Source of the DNA: Melastoma dodecandrum
Taxonomy: Eukaryota; Streptophyta; Magnoliopsida; Myrtales; Melastomataceae
DNA length: 64,000 nt
Reading direction: 5' to 3'
Assembly: GCA_029817715.1 (NCBI GenBank)
Contig: JARUPY010000088.1
Location: forward strand, 372,001-436,000
The notes below the pieces were generated by a model, which saw only the letters and a list, made by a program, of their open reading frames with translations, ran no database searches and was not told where the DNA came from. A program made the position numbers and the translations under genes. Every line of letters starts with the position of its first letter. The stretch's first letter is position 1. Below are positions 23,250-35,419 of this stretch, in pieces.

Positions 23250-24893
23250 AGTTCCGCTTATTTGAGGATAATGACTTCCATTAGGGTTTTGCTAAAATAA
23301 TGATAATGATAATGGGATCAGTTGGCTCATTGAAGTAAACGAGACCCTTTTGTGTGCTACTTTGGTTTGAGGAGATAGAACTTTAGCACACCCATCAACT
23401 TCCCCCCACCCCGCGGTCGTCATCAACGTCGAGCTGGTTTCTAAGACCGGGAATTATTTGGTATACACGTCAAGTCAGAGTCACGCAAACACAGAGCAAA
23501 GAAGCTTCAAGAAATAAGCATGATATTTGATTGATTGTCCATGCATGCACATGGAGTTTGAATGTTCCTCTTCAATACTATGATTTGGAACGCCCCCCGT
23601 TTACTTCACTTCACACGAACTAAATATGACCCAACAAGAGTCATATGAGGAAAATAAGAAATTTACGCTCATCATTATCCGCCGGGGACTCCACCGTAAC
23701 ACTAGTGGGCTCATCCGCAGTGGATCCTCGCCACTTCGAGCGCCACCCGCGTGGGGAAGTTCCCCCAGATATGTGTAAAAATTACGTCGATGCCATCCGT
23801 GCTATCCTGGGGGAGGGGGCAGCACCGGTTCCTTTGTGATTTAGTAGAAATATGATGTGCAGTATGGTCTTTTCGTGCCCTCGGCCCCAGGTCAATAGAG
23901 TGTAATTGTGGAAGGTTGACGTTTTCAGTGCGGGTGGAGTTTAATCACGACGGAGACATGAGGTGAGGTTTGGGGAAGACAATTCAATCCTTCAAATTGC
24001 CTATAATTTATTAGGGGGGGTTAAGTTTTGGTGGATTGTCAACGTCTGCTTCCTTGTCCACATCTACGTCCGTCCCCCCCCCAAAAAAAAAGGACCACTT
24101 CAACAAATTCAATGCTTTCATTTCATTAATTAGTTTGAGCGGGAGAGAACCAAACACAAGTAAACAAATCAGAGAAATTCTTCCCCACGAAAGAATGAAA
24201 TAGGTGGTGTGGGAAAAGTACAACACATAAATTTTCTTTCCTCCTTCGTTTTCTTAGTATATAATGTAATAAAAATCATTTGAAACAATATGATCTATTT
24301 CTTATTAATGGTAATTATTATTGTTAAGTTTTCTTACGTCTCCATGCTCCAATCATAGCTCAACAGGCAAGCTTTTGGGGGGGTGTTTCTGCCTCCCACT
24401 AACACTCCTTCCATGCTCATCCCATTCCCATCACCATTTTTGGCCTTTTCCTTTTTTCCTCGGATTTTGAGGGATTGACAACTCCCCCCCTTCCCTTCCA
24501 CCCTCATCAGTTGTTGCTCGTTCTATCTGGGGGGCAACGCCGAGAAAATTCTTGAGTTTTGCCCCACTTCGATTTTGCCTCAGCTGAAGATTTCCCACTT
24601 CGTCAAACTAGAAAAGGCGACTCTTTTTTCCTCTCCCTTTTGTTAGTTTGACCTACTTTGTTGTTTATGTTACCGGTGCTGTTGGAATCTGGTTGTTTTT
24701 TTTTTCTTTCTTCCCCTTAGGATCTTCTCTGTAAATGTCAGCTGGGTATGTTTTATGGGTGCTTCTGAGTGGTGGTGTTCGGATTTGATTGGTTGTTGTT
24801 ACTTGTTTTGTGATTGATTCGGGTTTTCAATTGTTTATTGGTGGGGAGACACTGTTTAGGAAGTGGGTTTCTGTTTTGTAGAAGGTTTAAAGG
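23250..24893 (+). promoter_or_regulatory. NAT gene 5' flank
   Basis: Non-coding AT-rich sequence with several C-runs and pyrimidine stretches leads into the transporter ATG at 24894. No clear TATA box or transcription start could be fixed. Short open frames here are chance. Confidence 0.35.
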
Positions 24894-27800
24894 ATGGCTG
24901 GAGGCGGCGGAGGTGGAAAGGCAGAGGAACCACTGCCACACCCACCGAAAGATCAGCTTCCCAACATTTCTTACTGCATTACGAGTCCTCCTCCATTGCG
25001 TGAGTCCAGCTTTTATTACTCTCAGAAAGTCCTTTTCTTTGTTTATTTCTGTCTGGAAGATTTTCTTTGAACAGTTTACCATTTGTGTTTTGTAACTGTA
25101 TTTACTTAGTATATATCCTGCTCTGATACTGTTGGGCTTTTGAGGATGCCAACTTATGTTTGAGTGAATATTCCTGTGGTGGGGGTGCTTAATTTCTTTT
25201 AGTTGGAAGTCGAAAGGTGGCTTTTTTCAGGTTATATTATTCCTTTTTGCATGCTGGAGAGTGGAGATCGTCTTTTTTTTTTCTCTCTGGGGAATATCTT
25301 TTTCATATATGCTCTGCTTTAGTTCACTAAGTTCAATCAAGAGACGATTCTGATCTTCTTTTATTGGAAGTAAGCGCCCTAGTTATCTAGGCAAGGATTT
25401 CAGCTTGGATTACTTATTGCTGTTTTGCTTGCCCTTTTCGTCATCTTTTTCATTTTATGGGATCTGCATGGAATCTTATTCAGTTTTAGGCTAATACAGT
25501 TAGTATCTTGTGCTTGGAAACTTATACTGAACGTATTTTTTTTCTCTTCTATTTTATTTGAGCCATAAAGCGGAGGCGATTCTCCTCGGCTTTCAGCATT
25601 TCCTCGTAATGCTTGGCACATCTGTCATCATTCCCACTGCTCTCGTTCCGCAAATGGGAGGTGGAAACGTAAGATGACTGCAAACCCTTAAACAATGTTG
25701 ATTTGGATGAAAGCTCGCAAGTTGTTACTTTTACTGTCTCTGTCGCTGAACCAGAGTTGTGTTGGTAGGAGGAGAAGGCAAAAGTAATACAGACGCTTCT
25801 GTTCGTTGCTGGAATTAACACTCTCCTACAGTCGCTGTTCGGATCTAGATTGCCGGCCGTTATGGGTGCATCTTACACTTTTGTGCCGACGACAATTTCA
25901 ATCATCCTTGCCGGTCGATTTACTGACGAATCCAATCCTGTCAAAGTAATTCTGCTTCATCCTATCTCTGTCCTTTTCTTAACGTATGTGTCGACATGGT
26001 TGCCTGAATTTTACCGTTCTCAAGTGCTTGGCTGCTCGATTGTGAATTTTTACTGGAAGAAATTATGTGATCGTCATGGCAATGGCTTACCTTGCTTAAA
26101 ATGTGTGTGGAATATTGTTGCTCACGATTTATTTATTTTCAGAGGTTTGAAAAGGTTATGCGCGCCATTCAAGGTTCTCTCATTGTGGCTTCTACACTTC
26201 AAATTGTGCTTGGCTTCAGTGGACTATGGCGTAACGTGGCTAGGTGAGTTTACATCCAGAAATTTGTTTCGCCAAACAGACTGTTACTTCGCTGCTGTCA
26301 TATTTTCTTTGACTTCATACCTGAATTTGGTTAGGTATCGATCAGCTCTTTTTTTACCCTTTCCTCTCTAACAGAAACCATTGATTAGCCAATTTTATAT
26401 TAATTTTCTTCTACTCTTTTAGGTTCTTGAGTCCTCTCTCTGCCGCTCCTCTTGTGGGCCTGGTGGGATTTGGACTTTATCAATTAGGCTTTCCAGGGGT
26501 AAATATTTGACGTTTGATTATCACCTGTTTTGATTTAGTGTACGAATTTTACCACTCATGCTAACTTTCTCTCAACAGATTGCCAAGTGTATCGAGGTTG
26601 GATTACCCGAGTTAATTATTGTGGTTTTCATTTCACAGGCATGCCTCTTTAACCCTGAATATTTGAACCACTAATTGCTTGATGTTTTTCCCCTGATAAT
26701 TAGACTCGCATCTTTTTGTTTCTTATGATTATGTTTCAGTACTTGCCTCATATCCTACATCGTGGGAAGCATTTATTCGACAAGTTCGCCGTAATATTTT
26801 CAGTAGCCCTTGTTTGGGTATACGCCCACATTCTAACTGTTGGCGGGGCATACAATAACGCCGCACCGAAAACACAAACTAGTTGTCGAACTGATCGGGC
26901 TGGCCTAATTGATGCTGCTCCATGGTAATTTGCAGCTCTCTTTTGTCATGTGAATTATGACTGAAAAGATTCTGGTTTAAACAATCTCAACGATCTTCTG
27001 TTCTTATGAGCTCCACTGCATTTCTATCTTCAATTACTTATTTTGGATGCCTTGTGTCTATCTGGGGCTGTTATTTGCCACAAAAATAATTGCTTGCAGA
27101 TCCACCTTTGTCAACATGACTGAAACCTCTCTCTCTTTCTCTACAATAAGAAACCTGTTTATCCTTGTCAATAGAGTTCTAATGTGAGGCAAATGCAATT
27201 CCTTGATCCACTAGAAATTGCAGAATGCCACTATCATGAGTTGTAATAATGTCATCGTTAAGCCTATGCAGGCATTTTGTGTGCCTTTTTTGTGGATTTA
27301 TCTGGAACAGTAGATTTGCCATGACAATCAGGTGGTGAATTTCATTTTCTACTCAATGAAGTCTTAGTAACAGAATTTTGAGTCTTCTCATGTTCATTAA
27401 CTTTGCAGGATTAGAGTACCATACCCCTTTCAGTGGGGTGGTCCATCCTTTGATGCTGGTGAGGCCTTTGCAATGATGATGGCATCCTTTGTTGCCCTTG
27501 TCGAGGCAAGCTTTTATAGTTAGCATCTTGTCGTAATAAAATGCTATCATGGTCAACAAATCCTGCCTTTCAAAATAATTATTCTAGTACAGCTCCTCTT
27601 TGGTGCTTAGGTATTTTTGGTCGGGTAAGCTTAAGTAGCCTAAAAAGAAATTTTAACTGGCTTTGTCTCCCCTCATTATCTATTCGAGCAGTCGACCGGT
27701 GCTTTTATGGCTGTTGCAAGATATGCGAGCGCCACCCACATGCCTCCATCTATCATGAGTCGTGGTGTTGGCTGGCAGGTAATCTAGTGGTCTCTTATCA

Positions 27801-28841
27801 TTTTGATTCGACTCTTCATGCTGGCATATCTAATTCGTTTTATTCTCTCTCAGGGTGTTGGTATCTTGATATCCGCGCTTTTTGGGACAGGCAGCGGTAC
27901 TTCTGTATCCGTGTAATGAAATAGTGGAAGAAATATTTCTTTTGTCGGATTTGTGGGGATGGATGTTAAAAATTTATCGTCCCTGTTTCTTTGCCATCCA
28001 ATTCCATGTAGGGAGAATGCTGGACTTTTGGCCTTGACAAGAGTTGGCAGCAGGAGAGTCGTGCAGATATCGGCTGGATTCATGATATTCTTTTCCGTCC
28101 TGGGTATTATTTTTAAACTTGTTTAATTTTGACGGTCATGGTTGGCAGACCACAGATATTATGTCGAGGTAGCTAATAGAAATCCTGTTTGAACTCTTGC
28201 AGGGAAGTTTGGGGCACTCTTTGCTTCCATTCCTGCTCCCATCGTCGCAGCTTTGTATTGTCTGTTCTTTGCATATGTCGGTAAGCTTCAAGATCGAATG
28301 TTGTGTAACTTTGGTTCTCGTTTTACTCCCTTGTAGCAATGAGATTCTGCATTATTTGTAGGTGCTGTCGGATTGAGCTTCCTTCAGTTTTGCAACTTGA
28401 ACAGCTTTAGGACGAAGTTCATCTTGGGGTTTTCTGTCTTTATGGGGCTATCCATTCCTCAGTACTTCAATGAGTACACGGCAGTTAATGGATATGGCCC
28501 AGTGCACACGGGAGCTAGATGGGTATGTAAGATCTCGTGCACCTGACCCCACAACTAATGCCTCCTATTCTTAACTCGCGATATTCCGAATGCTTATTTG
28601 ATGCAACAACGGTATAATGCAGTTCAACGACATCGTCAATGTCCCATTCTCATCGGAGGCATTCGTGGCCGGATGCTTGGCCTACTTCCTGGACAATACG
28701 CTGCACAAAAAGGATGGCGCCATTAGGAAAGACAGGGGCAGGCACTGGTGGGACAAGTTCAAGTCCTTCAAGACCGACGCGAGGAGTGATGAGTTCTACT
28801 CGCTACCTTTCAGCCTAAACAAGTACTTCCCCTCGGTGTAA
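24894..28841 (+). CDS. NAT: Nucleobase-ascorbate transporter (NAT/NCS2), 14 exons
   Basis: Membrane permease of the NAT/NCS2 family (531 aa); plant members move purines, uracil or related compounds. Exons: 24894-24999, 25571-25668, 25769-25945, 26143-26243, 26423-26498, 26579-26638, 26740-26924, 27409-27505, 27692-27778, 27854-27912, 28012-28103, 28203-28280, 28362-28522, 28623-28841. Visible signatures: the QH pair of helix 1 in GFQHFLVMLGTS, MGGGNEEKAKVIQTLLFVAG, and the NAT motif ENAGLLALTRVGSRRV. The C terminus KSFKTDARSDEFYSLPFSLN is typical of plant NAT proteins. The start ATG is the first in frame and is followed by a Gly-run then HPPKDQLPNISYCITSPPP. Introns 6 and 8 use GC donors. The residue at PPPLPEA is Leu where Trp is common. 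Substrate cannot be told from sequence. Confidence 0.93.
26639..26640 (+). other. GC splice donor, NAT intron 6
   Basis: Exon 6 ends ATTTCACAG and the intron starts GCATGC; the next exon starts TACTTGCC. Only this join gives FISQYLPH, the conserved family sequence, and no GT is available nearby. Confidence 0.75.
27506..27507 (+). other. GC splice donor, NAT intron 8
   Basis: Exon 8 ends CTTGTCGAG and the intron starts GCAAGC. Joining to TCGACCGGTGC gives FVALVESTGAF, the conserved core of NAT proteins. Confidence 0.78.
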
Positions 28842-31800
28842 CTCGGCCAAAGATCGCCCCTTCCTAAGAGGTCCATGCCAAAATCCTCTGTGATACCGTC
28901 CGTCATCCATCCCCCTGTTGGCTTCAGATCATTATCATGGCCGATGGTTAAATTATCATAGAAAGGGTTAGAGCCAGTCAGAGGATAGGATAAGCATTTC
29001 TTTCATTTCATAGTATAAATCATGTTAAATAGCAAGTGGTTTTGGGATGTGATCTTCGACATAATAGCAACACTCAACCTTAAAAGCCCCATCTTGGTCA
29101 CGGAAACTTGGCGTATGCATGCTAGATTAACCCGGACTGCAGGGAGGAGTCCGATCTAGTTCCGGCCATCGGCCGCGATGCTCCTCCCCGCGTCTTGTGC
29201 CGCCCATTTGAAGTCTAGTCTCATGTTAAGTGTAAACCGTAAAAAGGAAATAGGACGAGGGGGGGATCGGGTAGAGGCAGCAAAGACAAGGACAATTTGC
29301 TCTTTACCGAGCTCGGTGGTCCAAATCCAACATGACCCTCGAAGGCCAACTAGAATCAGACAAGAAGTTAATGTAAGGGAACAAATTTTTGGGGCACGGT
29401 CACGTGGGAATTTGGAGCACAACATAAATGCAATGCAAGGGATTCGATGCAAGCTGTGGTGGGGTTGAAAAATGAAAACATATAGAGCCACTCCATTTGT
29501 TGGTGGTCTTCTTCCTCAATTCGTACGAAGTCCCCCAAGTCACAAAAGCACCTCAAAATCTACTTCGTAATTTAGGTTTCTCTTAGTTTAAATGAATCAA
29601 TGCTTACGTCGTACGAATCGAGCAAAGGAAAGAACAGAGAACACAGTTAATGTTCTGGTGTCTTGGTGTGATAAGAGACCATAAACCACACTCACGCAGA
29701 GAGAGAGAGAGAGAGCAATTAAAATCTCTCCCCTGGAGGATTGATTTTGGCAATCGGGTTTTCTAGAAACACTCGAAAGAAATTGAGGAAACCTAGAAGT
29801 TGACGACTTGAGAAGAAAAAAAAAAGACACGGACTCAGCCAGACAGACAGACACGCACGCAGAGAGACTCACAGACACGCGCCTTGCCATTTGTCAGCTT
29901 TATTCAGTATCATTAACTTCGTATTAAACAAACATATGCCCCTCCATTATTCACCGGACTTTGCATTTCCCATGATTTTGTTGTTTCCCATCTCTTCTTC
30001 CCGCGATGTGACTTCGATCATCAAAGGGTTTTATTTCAGGGTTTAAGGTGTAATGGTATCAAACATAAGTAATAAACTCCCTTGAATCCCAAACTAGAGC
30101 TGCATGCATGTCGGACTTATTACACGTGTGGGGGTTTGGTTTGGTGGCTTCGAACTCTTCCTGTCTAACAAACTTTGGTTTATTTTGTCCGTATATATTT
30201 AGTCGGGGTTGATCGAATCTTCATGGGAAAGCTTAGGAGGATATTGTCCCAACTCATGTTTATCCTATCATCCCAAAATAATGCGAGTTTCGGGTTGTTT
30301 CGATGGAGGGGCCATCCTTGTTTGGGGGGATTAGGAGGATCCAGATACGATAACTTCAACCTAATATTCCTCTCTCCCCCCCACCCCCCCCCCCCGACTC
30401 GCAAAAGCCAAAAACCCGAATTCTTTTTAAAAGAAAAAGATGAAGAATTTGTACCTTCAAAGTACTCTCACATCATCCATCCATTCATCCCATTGTTTCT
30501 TTAAGGTTTTCGCAAGATGGGAGAAAAAAAGATGATAATAATAATGCTGCATGCCCTTGCCCTTGGGTTTTGGGTTTGGGACAAAACATGTTGTCGTGGT
30601 CGTGGTTGTGGTTGTGGTTGTCCCCCTCGAAGCCAGAAGAGGACAATCTCCTTGGTAAGAAGAAGGACAGGAAAGGGTGGGCTTTACAGCAAAGAAAAGT
30701 TGGGGGGGATTAAGAAAAGGAGAAAGAAAAATGATGTTGGGTTCTCCATCGATGGGACAAAAGGGAATACCTGACAGAGGGGACGAGAGAGATTGCCCCT
30801 TGTTTTCCTTTTGTTATCGGTTGCTAAACTAATGATAGCCAAAGAGAAGCCAACATGGCATGGCATGGCATGACGACACATGGGGGTCTTCCCATTATTA
30901 TTGCTACCATTCACTTCATATCACGAACACATAATGCACGACGTGCTTCTCTCTCTCTCCCTGCTCTTTCACATGATGATGATGATGATGACACCCAAGT
31001 TTTTCCTCCCTTGCTTGTTCCTAAATAATTTAGGACAAAGGCATCATCCCATCCCATCCCATCCCATCCATCTATCGATCCATCCTTGGTTTGGTTGCGT
31101 TTTCTCCATGTTCTTCGAGTTTCCAAAGGATCGTGTCGCGGACAAAGTAAATAATAATGGTAGGAGAACCATGTGGAGTGATAGCATCTGATATCCGACA
31201 TAACTCCTCCCAGAGAAACACACACACACCCTTTTCTCCCATTTATTGAAATTCAGTAACAAAAAAAAAATTAAAGAAGAAGAAGAAGAAATTAAGTAAT
31301 TCTACTCTATAAAAGAAGAGGGAGACAGAGAGATGTCGGGTAGGGAAATGGCGTGGTGGGTTTTAATCCATGCCTTCGTCTGAATAGTTGTAAAACTCTC
31401 TTTTACATTACATTATCTAGTAATTTGATATAAAGAAGAAAAAGGAGGAATCCCCCTCCCCCCCAACTTTACGACGAGCACGTTTTTTGTGGAAAAAAAG
31501 TGTTTGCCGGCAACTTATGAACAAGAAAAAAGGGTGGCTCGCTTTTCTTTTAAAAGGCTCTTTTTTATCTTTTCAAAGGAAAATGAGGAGAGAAAATATT
31601 GGAATTGGAATGTTGCCTAAAAGATGCGTTACAAATACAAACCAAACCCCACCCAAACCAATAATAAGGAGGGGGGGGGAGATCATTAGGGATGAAGAGC
31701 TCTTTGCATGCGCGGAAGTCCAACCCATGATTCATGTCCTTAGTTCTTCCTTTTTTTTTCATTTATTTTACATTAACAAAGATTAAAGTCTTCTTCTTCT

Positions 31801-32426
31801 TCTTCTTCTTCTGATCACGAGCAATTCATTGCCCACCCCACGATGAAAACTGATTGGTCTCTTCTTTTCATGACGAGTTTTCTGATGAGTACTACTACTT
31901 ACTATTCAGTGGCCTCCTATATCGAGTTTACTTAGCGCTCAATAATTTACTAAATCATAACCCCCACCCCCACTACTCATTATAATAAATATTTCCACTC
32001 ACATGCTCCTACATTTTTTATTCTTATTTCTCTTAGAAAAATGAGAAGAAGAAGAAGAAGAAATTAAAAAAAAAAAGTCGTTAATTCATTTTGTGCATTA
32101 ATTCCCCTGCGATGGACACAACTGATGCAAAACGCAAGTATTGAATTTTGGGGGGGGACAGTGACGTGTGGTGGATGGGACTGCAGCAAATGCCAATCCC
32201 CCCCCCCCCCCCTTACTCTCTTCTCCTCTTTAAACAAGTTTTGGTGGGTGAAAGTGACCCCCCCCCCCCCCTCCCCCTTCCCCAGTTTGGCTATAAAGCT
32301 TTTATTATGCCCCCACCCCCCCAATCTCTTCCCCTTATTTTCCCTTCTTCGTCGCCATTTACTCCTCCCTCCTCCTCCTCCTTGTTAAACCACCGCGGAA
32401 AAGAAAAGAGTGAATAGAAAGGAAAG
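28842..32426. other. Intergenic region rich in simple repeats
   Basis: No gene was recognised. It holds the NAT 3' flank, GA repeats (29698-29715), CCCATC/CATCC repeats (31041-31090), GAA and CTT triplet runs (31277-31291, 31789-31812), and C-runs of 10 or more at 30388-30396, 32199-32212 and 32258-32272. A TATAAA at 32292-32297 lies 130 bp before the next ATG. Open frames here are low-complexity artefacts. Confidence 0.45.
32292..32297 (+). promoter_or_regulatory. Probable TATA box of DUF4228 gene
   Basis: TATAAA in the context ggctataaagc lies 130 bp upstream of the start codon, with a pyrimidine-rich leader between. It is the only good TATA match close to the gene. Confidence 0.5.
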
Positions 32427-33225
32427 ATGGGGAATTGCCAGGCCATCGACGCGGCTACTCTCGTGATCCAACACCCCTGCGGAAAATCCGACAAGCTCTA
32501 CTGGCCGGTGCCCGCGGCCGAGGTCATGAAGTCCAACCCCGGTCACTACGTAGCCCTCCTCATCTCCTCCACGCTATGCCCCCCTCCAGGCGCCGCGGCC
32601 TCCTCCGGTTCGGCGACCGCCCCGGAGGACCAGGTCAGGGTTACGCGGATCAAGCTCCTTCGGCCGACGGACACCCTACTCCTGGGACAAGTATACCGCC
32701 TCATAACCTCCAAGGGTATCATCCTCCGTTCCCTCCTTCCTTAGAATCCACGTTCCTTTCCTTTTGTCGTAAAAAACTTCTACTTAGAAGGAAGAGGAGA
32801 AGGGAAGGGTGATTAACTTGTTGTTGTGCGGGGGTTTGGAGCAGAGGTGACGAAGGTGCTGTCGGCAAAGAAGAATGCGAAGATGACGGTGATGATGAGG
32901 AAAGGTCATGAGATTAGGGTGGAACAGCAGGCGAGGCCTAATCACCCAGACCACGTCAGAGTTAAGGACAACCTGGTAAATTCCTCTCTCTCTCTCTCTG
33001 TCCGTCTGTCAGTCAGTCCCCACAACACCATGTTCTACATTGGTTCGTATAACACATGTCGCTGAAAAAACAAATAACTATCATTAGGTAGATAAGCAAG
33101 AAAGGCAGAGGCGGCAGCAGAAGCCGACCACAACATCGACGACCACGGGGGGGAGTAATAATTCGGCAACTGGGAGGTCCAAAACATGGCAGCCATCGCT
33201 CAAGAGCATCTCAGAGGCATCCTAG
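32427..33225 (+). CDS. DUF4228 (PADRE) protein, probably N-myristoylated
   Basis: Three exons (32427-32715, 32845-32975, 33088-33225) encode 185 residues. The start MGNCQAIDAATLVIQHPCGK is the family hallmark: Gly2 fits an N-myristoylation site and Cys4 could be palmitoylated. The middle VTRIKLLRPTDTLLLGQVYRL and KEVTKVLSAKKNAKM, and the C-terminal WQPSLKSISEAS, all match the DUF4228 pattern. Such proteins respond to pathogen and abiotic stress in several plants, but their biochemical role is unknown. The Gly/Thr/Ser-rich stretch before the C terminus is low complexity. Confidence 0.88.
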
Positions 33226-35419
33226 TTTTCTTTCCGTCTCTTCTTCTTCTTTCTTTCTTCTTCTTCTAATATATTTATATATATATATATATAATAAAAA
33301 AAGGAAGAAGCGAATTAATGATTACATAACAGCGAGGGAGAAGGAGAAGAATCTCTCTCTTTTGTTTCTCTTTGGTAAGGAGAGGGGGGTGGGAAAGGTG
33401 GGTCGTCATCTTAGCTTAGAAGGGTACGATACGACCACATCTGGGAACGAAAAAAAGGAGTTGTGGGTACCAAAAATGACAAGGGGGTTAAATCTAATGA
33501 TACTACTAAATACTGGGTTAAAAAGAAAAAGGCATGAGGAGGATGGGAATGAGAATCTCCTCGCTACTACTCCTACTACTACTACTACTACTACTGTCTG
33601 CCTGCCCCCCACATCAAATGAAACAGTTGAATGACCAAATCCCTCGTTCAATCATCAAATCGCCCCCCACGATATCCTCGATATTATCAGTCGGAATATC
33701 AATTTGTGTTCTTTCATTTTCCTTAAAAAAAGTTAGGGAGGGGCCTGTGCTTTGTTCATTGGGCAGTCACACGGCAGCACGCTTTTTTAGAAGAATCTGG
33801 CGATGGTGGTGGCGATGATGATTATGATGATGATGACGATGAGGGCAAAAGATAAAACGCGCGCGTGCCCCTTTCCCGGCCACAATTTCTTTACCTCTTC
33901 ATGGGTGTCTATGTTCTTATTTGTTGAGGGGAAATGATAAAACCAAAAGGAGTATCAACACTCGTGAATGGAGGGGTCAATCTTAGATTTTTCGGAAAAT
34001 TATGATATCACGAGGAGTAGAATGTTTTGGTTGAGGAGGGTCAAAGGTGAAGAGGGGCATGAGGGGTTTAGGAACATGTTTTCCTTTTGGGAGTCATTTA
34101 GAATAAGAAGAAGAAGAAGTGACCCATCATTCGACTGACTCCGATTCCCTCCCCATTTCATGTCCATCATCGGTTTCAAAGATAGATTAAGGAGTTTTAT
34201 GGACCACCCCCACCGAGTCGCATGACATTAAAGTTGAGCGGCTATTGAAATAATTGGTTTGGACCCTCTTCTTCCTCCTCCTTGTTCAGACGACTTCTTT
34301 TGACTACTCCAACAAATCATTTCTGCCCTCGATCAACTTGGAATGGTGGAGATTTTTCCATAAACTAAGTGGGTTTGGGTTGGGGTTGGGAGTTGTGATG
34401 CCTTTCGTATCATTCAAAGACCAACTAAAGAAAACATCAGTATTAATCTTTTGTAGTCTCTGCCTTTGGCTCATTATCAATCATTGATGCAACAAATCAG
34501 AGGAAAACAAGAATCTTGAATAAGATACGTTGATGTTGATGACGACGGTGATGATAAGGGGGGAGGATGGGATGGTGTGTGGATAGCGAAAGAACAGGGT
34601 GGTGTGGAGGACTGTGGGATGTGGTGGAGATGTACTCAGTTGTCTGAATCTGAATCTCATCACCACCACCACCACCACTCTTCTCTGATAGGCAAACAGC
34701 CTTTCACACTTACATTGAACTAAATTACATGAAAATTTATTTCCTTTGCCTCTTTCACTTGTCCGAAACCAACCCAACCCCACTTCTCCAAGCTTCAAAG
34801 CTCAAACTCAAACCTTCCTTCTTCTTCCTCTACCTATAATATTTCCTCGGCCCCGCTGAATTAAATACCCGCGTTTCGCTCGCTTTCTTATACTTTTCAA
34901 CCAAGCATCCTGAGACCGCTGTTGACGTGATGCGCGCACATTTATTTTCCCATTGGTTGGAATATCATTCACATTCGTGTGGTGGCGGTGGCGGCAAGGG
35001 ACGCTGTCGGGTGGCGGTGGTCGCATGGACGAGAAAAGTATATGGTAGGGAGAGGAGGCCTTAATGGGGATGGGAATGATGGAGAAGAATTTCCAAATGA
35101 TGGGGGCAGGGCTTAAAGGCTAATCTCCAATGCACAATAGCACAACATTCGAGGGCCCAAAACAGGATTCGATGCTCTCCTACAAGCATAAAGAAAAAGA
35201 ACTGGATGGATAGGTATCAAATCCAAAGATTCTTTACTTTTTGATTCCACAAACCGAACTTGTAATAACACGACTCTCTCCGTTCGGGGGACAAGCAGCG
35301 ACACTTTTTTGTCCGTGTGTCTTCAAAAGAGGAAACGGAATAAAGTGCCCAACATGCTTCCATATCCTTACTAAGGAAGGATTCAAAAGCAATCACGTGG
35401 ATGGCCAGGCGCGATGAAC
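33226..35419. other. Intergenic, microsatellite-rich
   Basis: It contains a TA run (33270-33292), an ACT/CTA triplet run (33562-33595), GAT-type repeats (33815-33845) and a CAC repeat (34660-34678). No coding frame is convincing. The part next to 35419 is the 3' flank of the LIM pseudogene. Confidence 0.4.

Noticed and set aside
25850..26371. 173-codon open frame in the NAT gene
   Set aside because: It is exon 3 read through into introns 3 and 4 and, out of frame, exon 4; the spliced model fits the family much better.
29597..29890. Open frame with signal-peptide-like start on the minus strand
   Set aside because: Composition comes from GA and GACA repeats; no motif and no splice partner.
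32125..32420. Proline-rich open frames before the DUF4228 gene
   Set aside because: They are translations of C-runs and triplet repeats in the promoter and leader.
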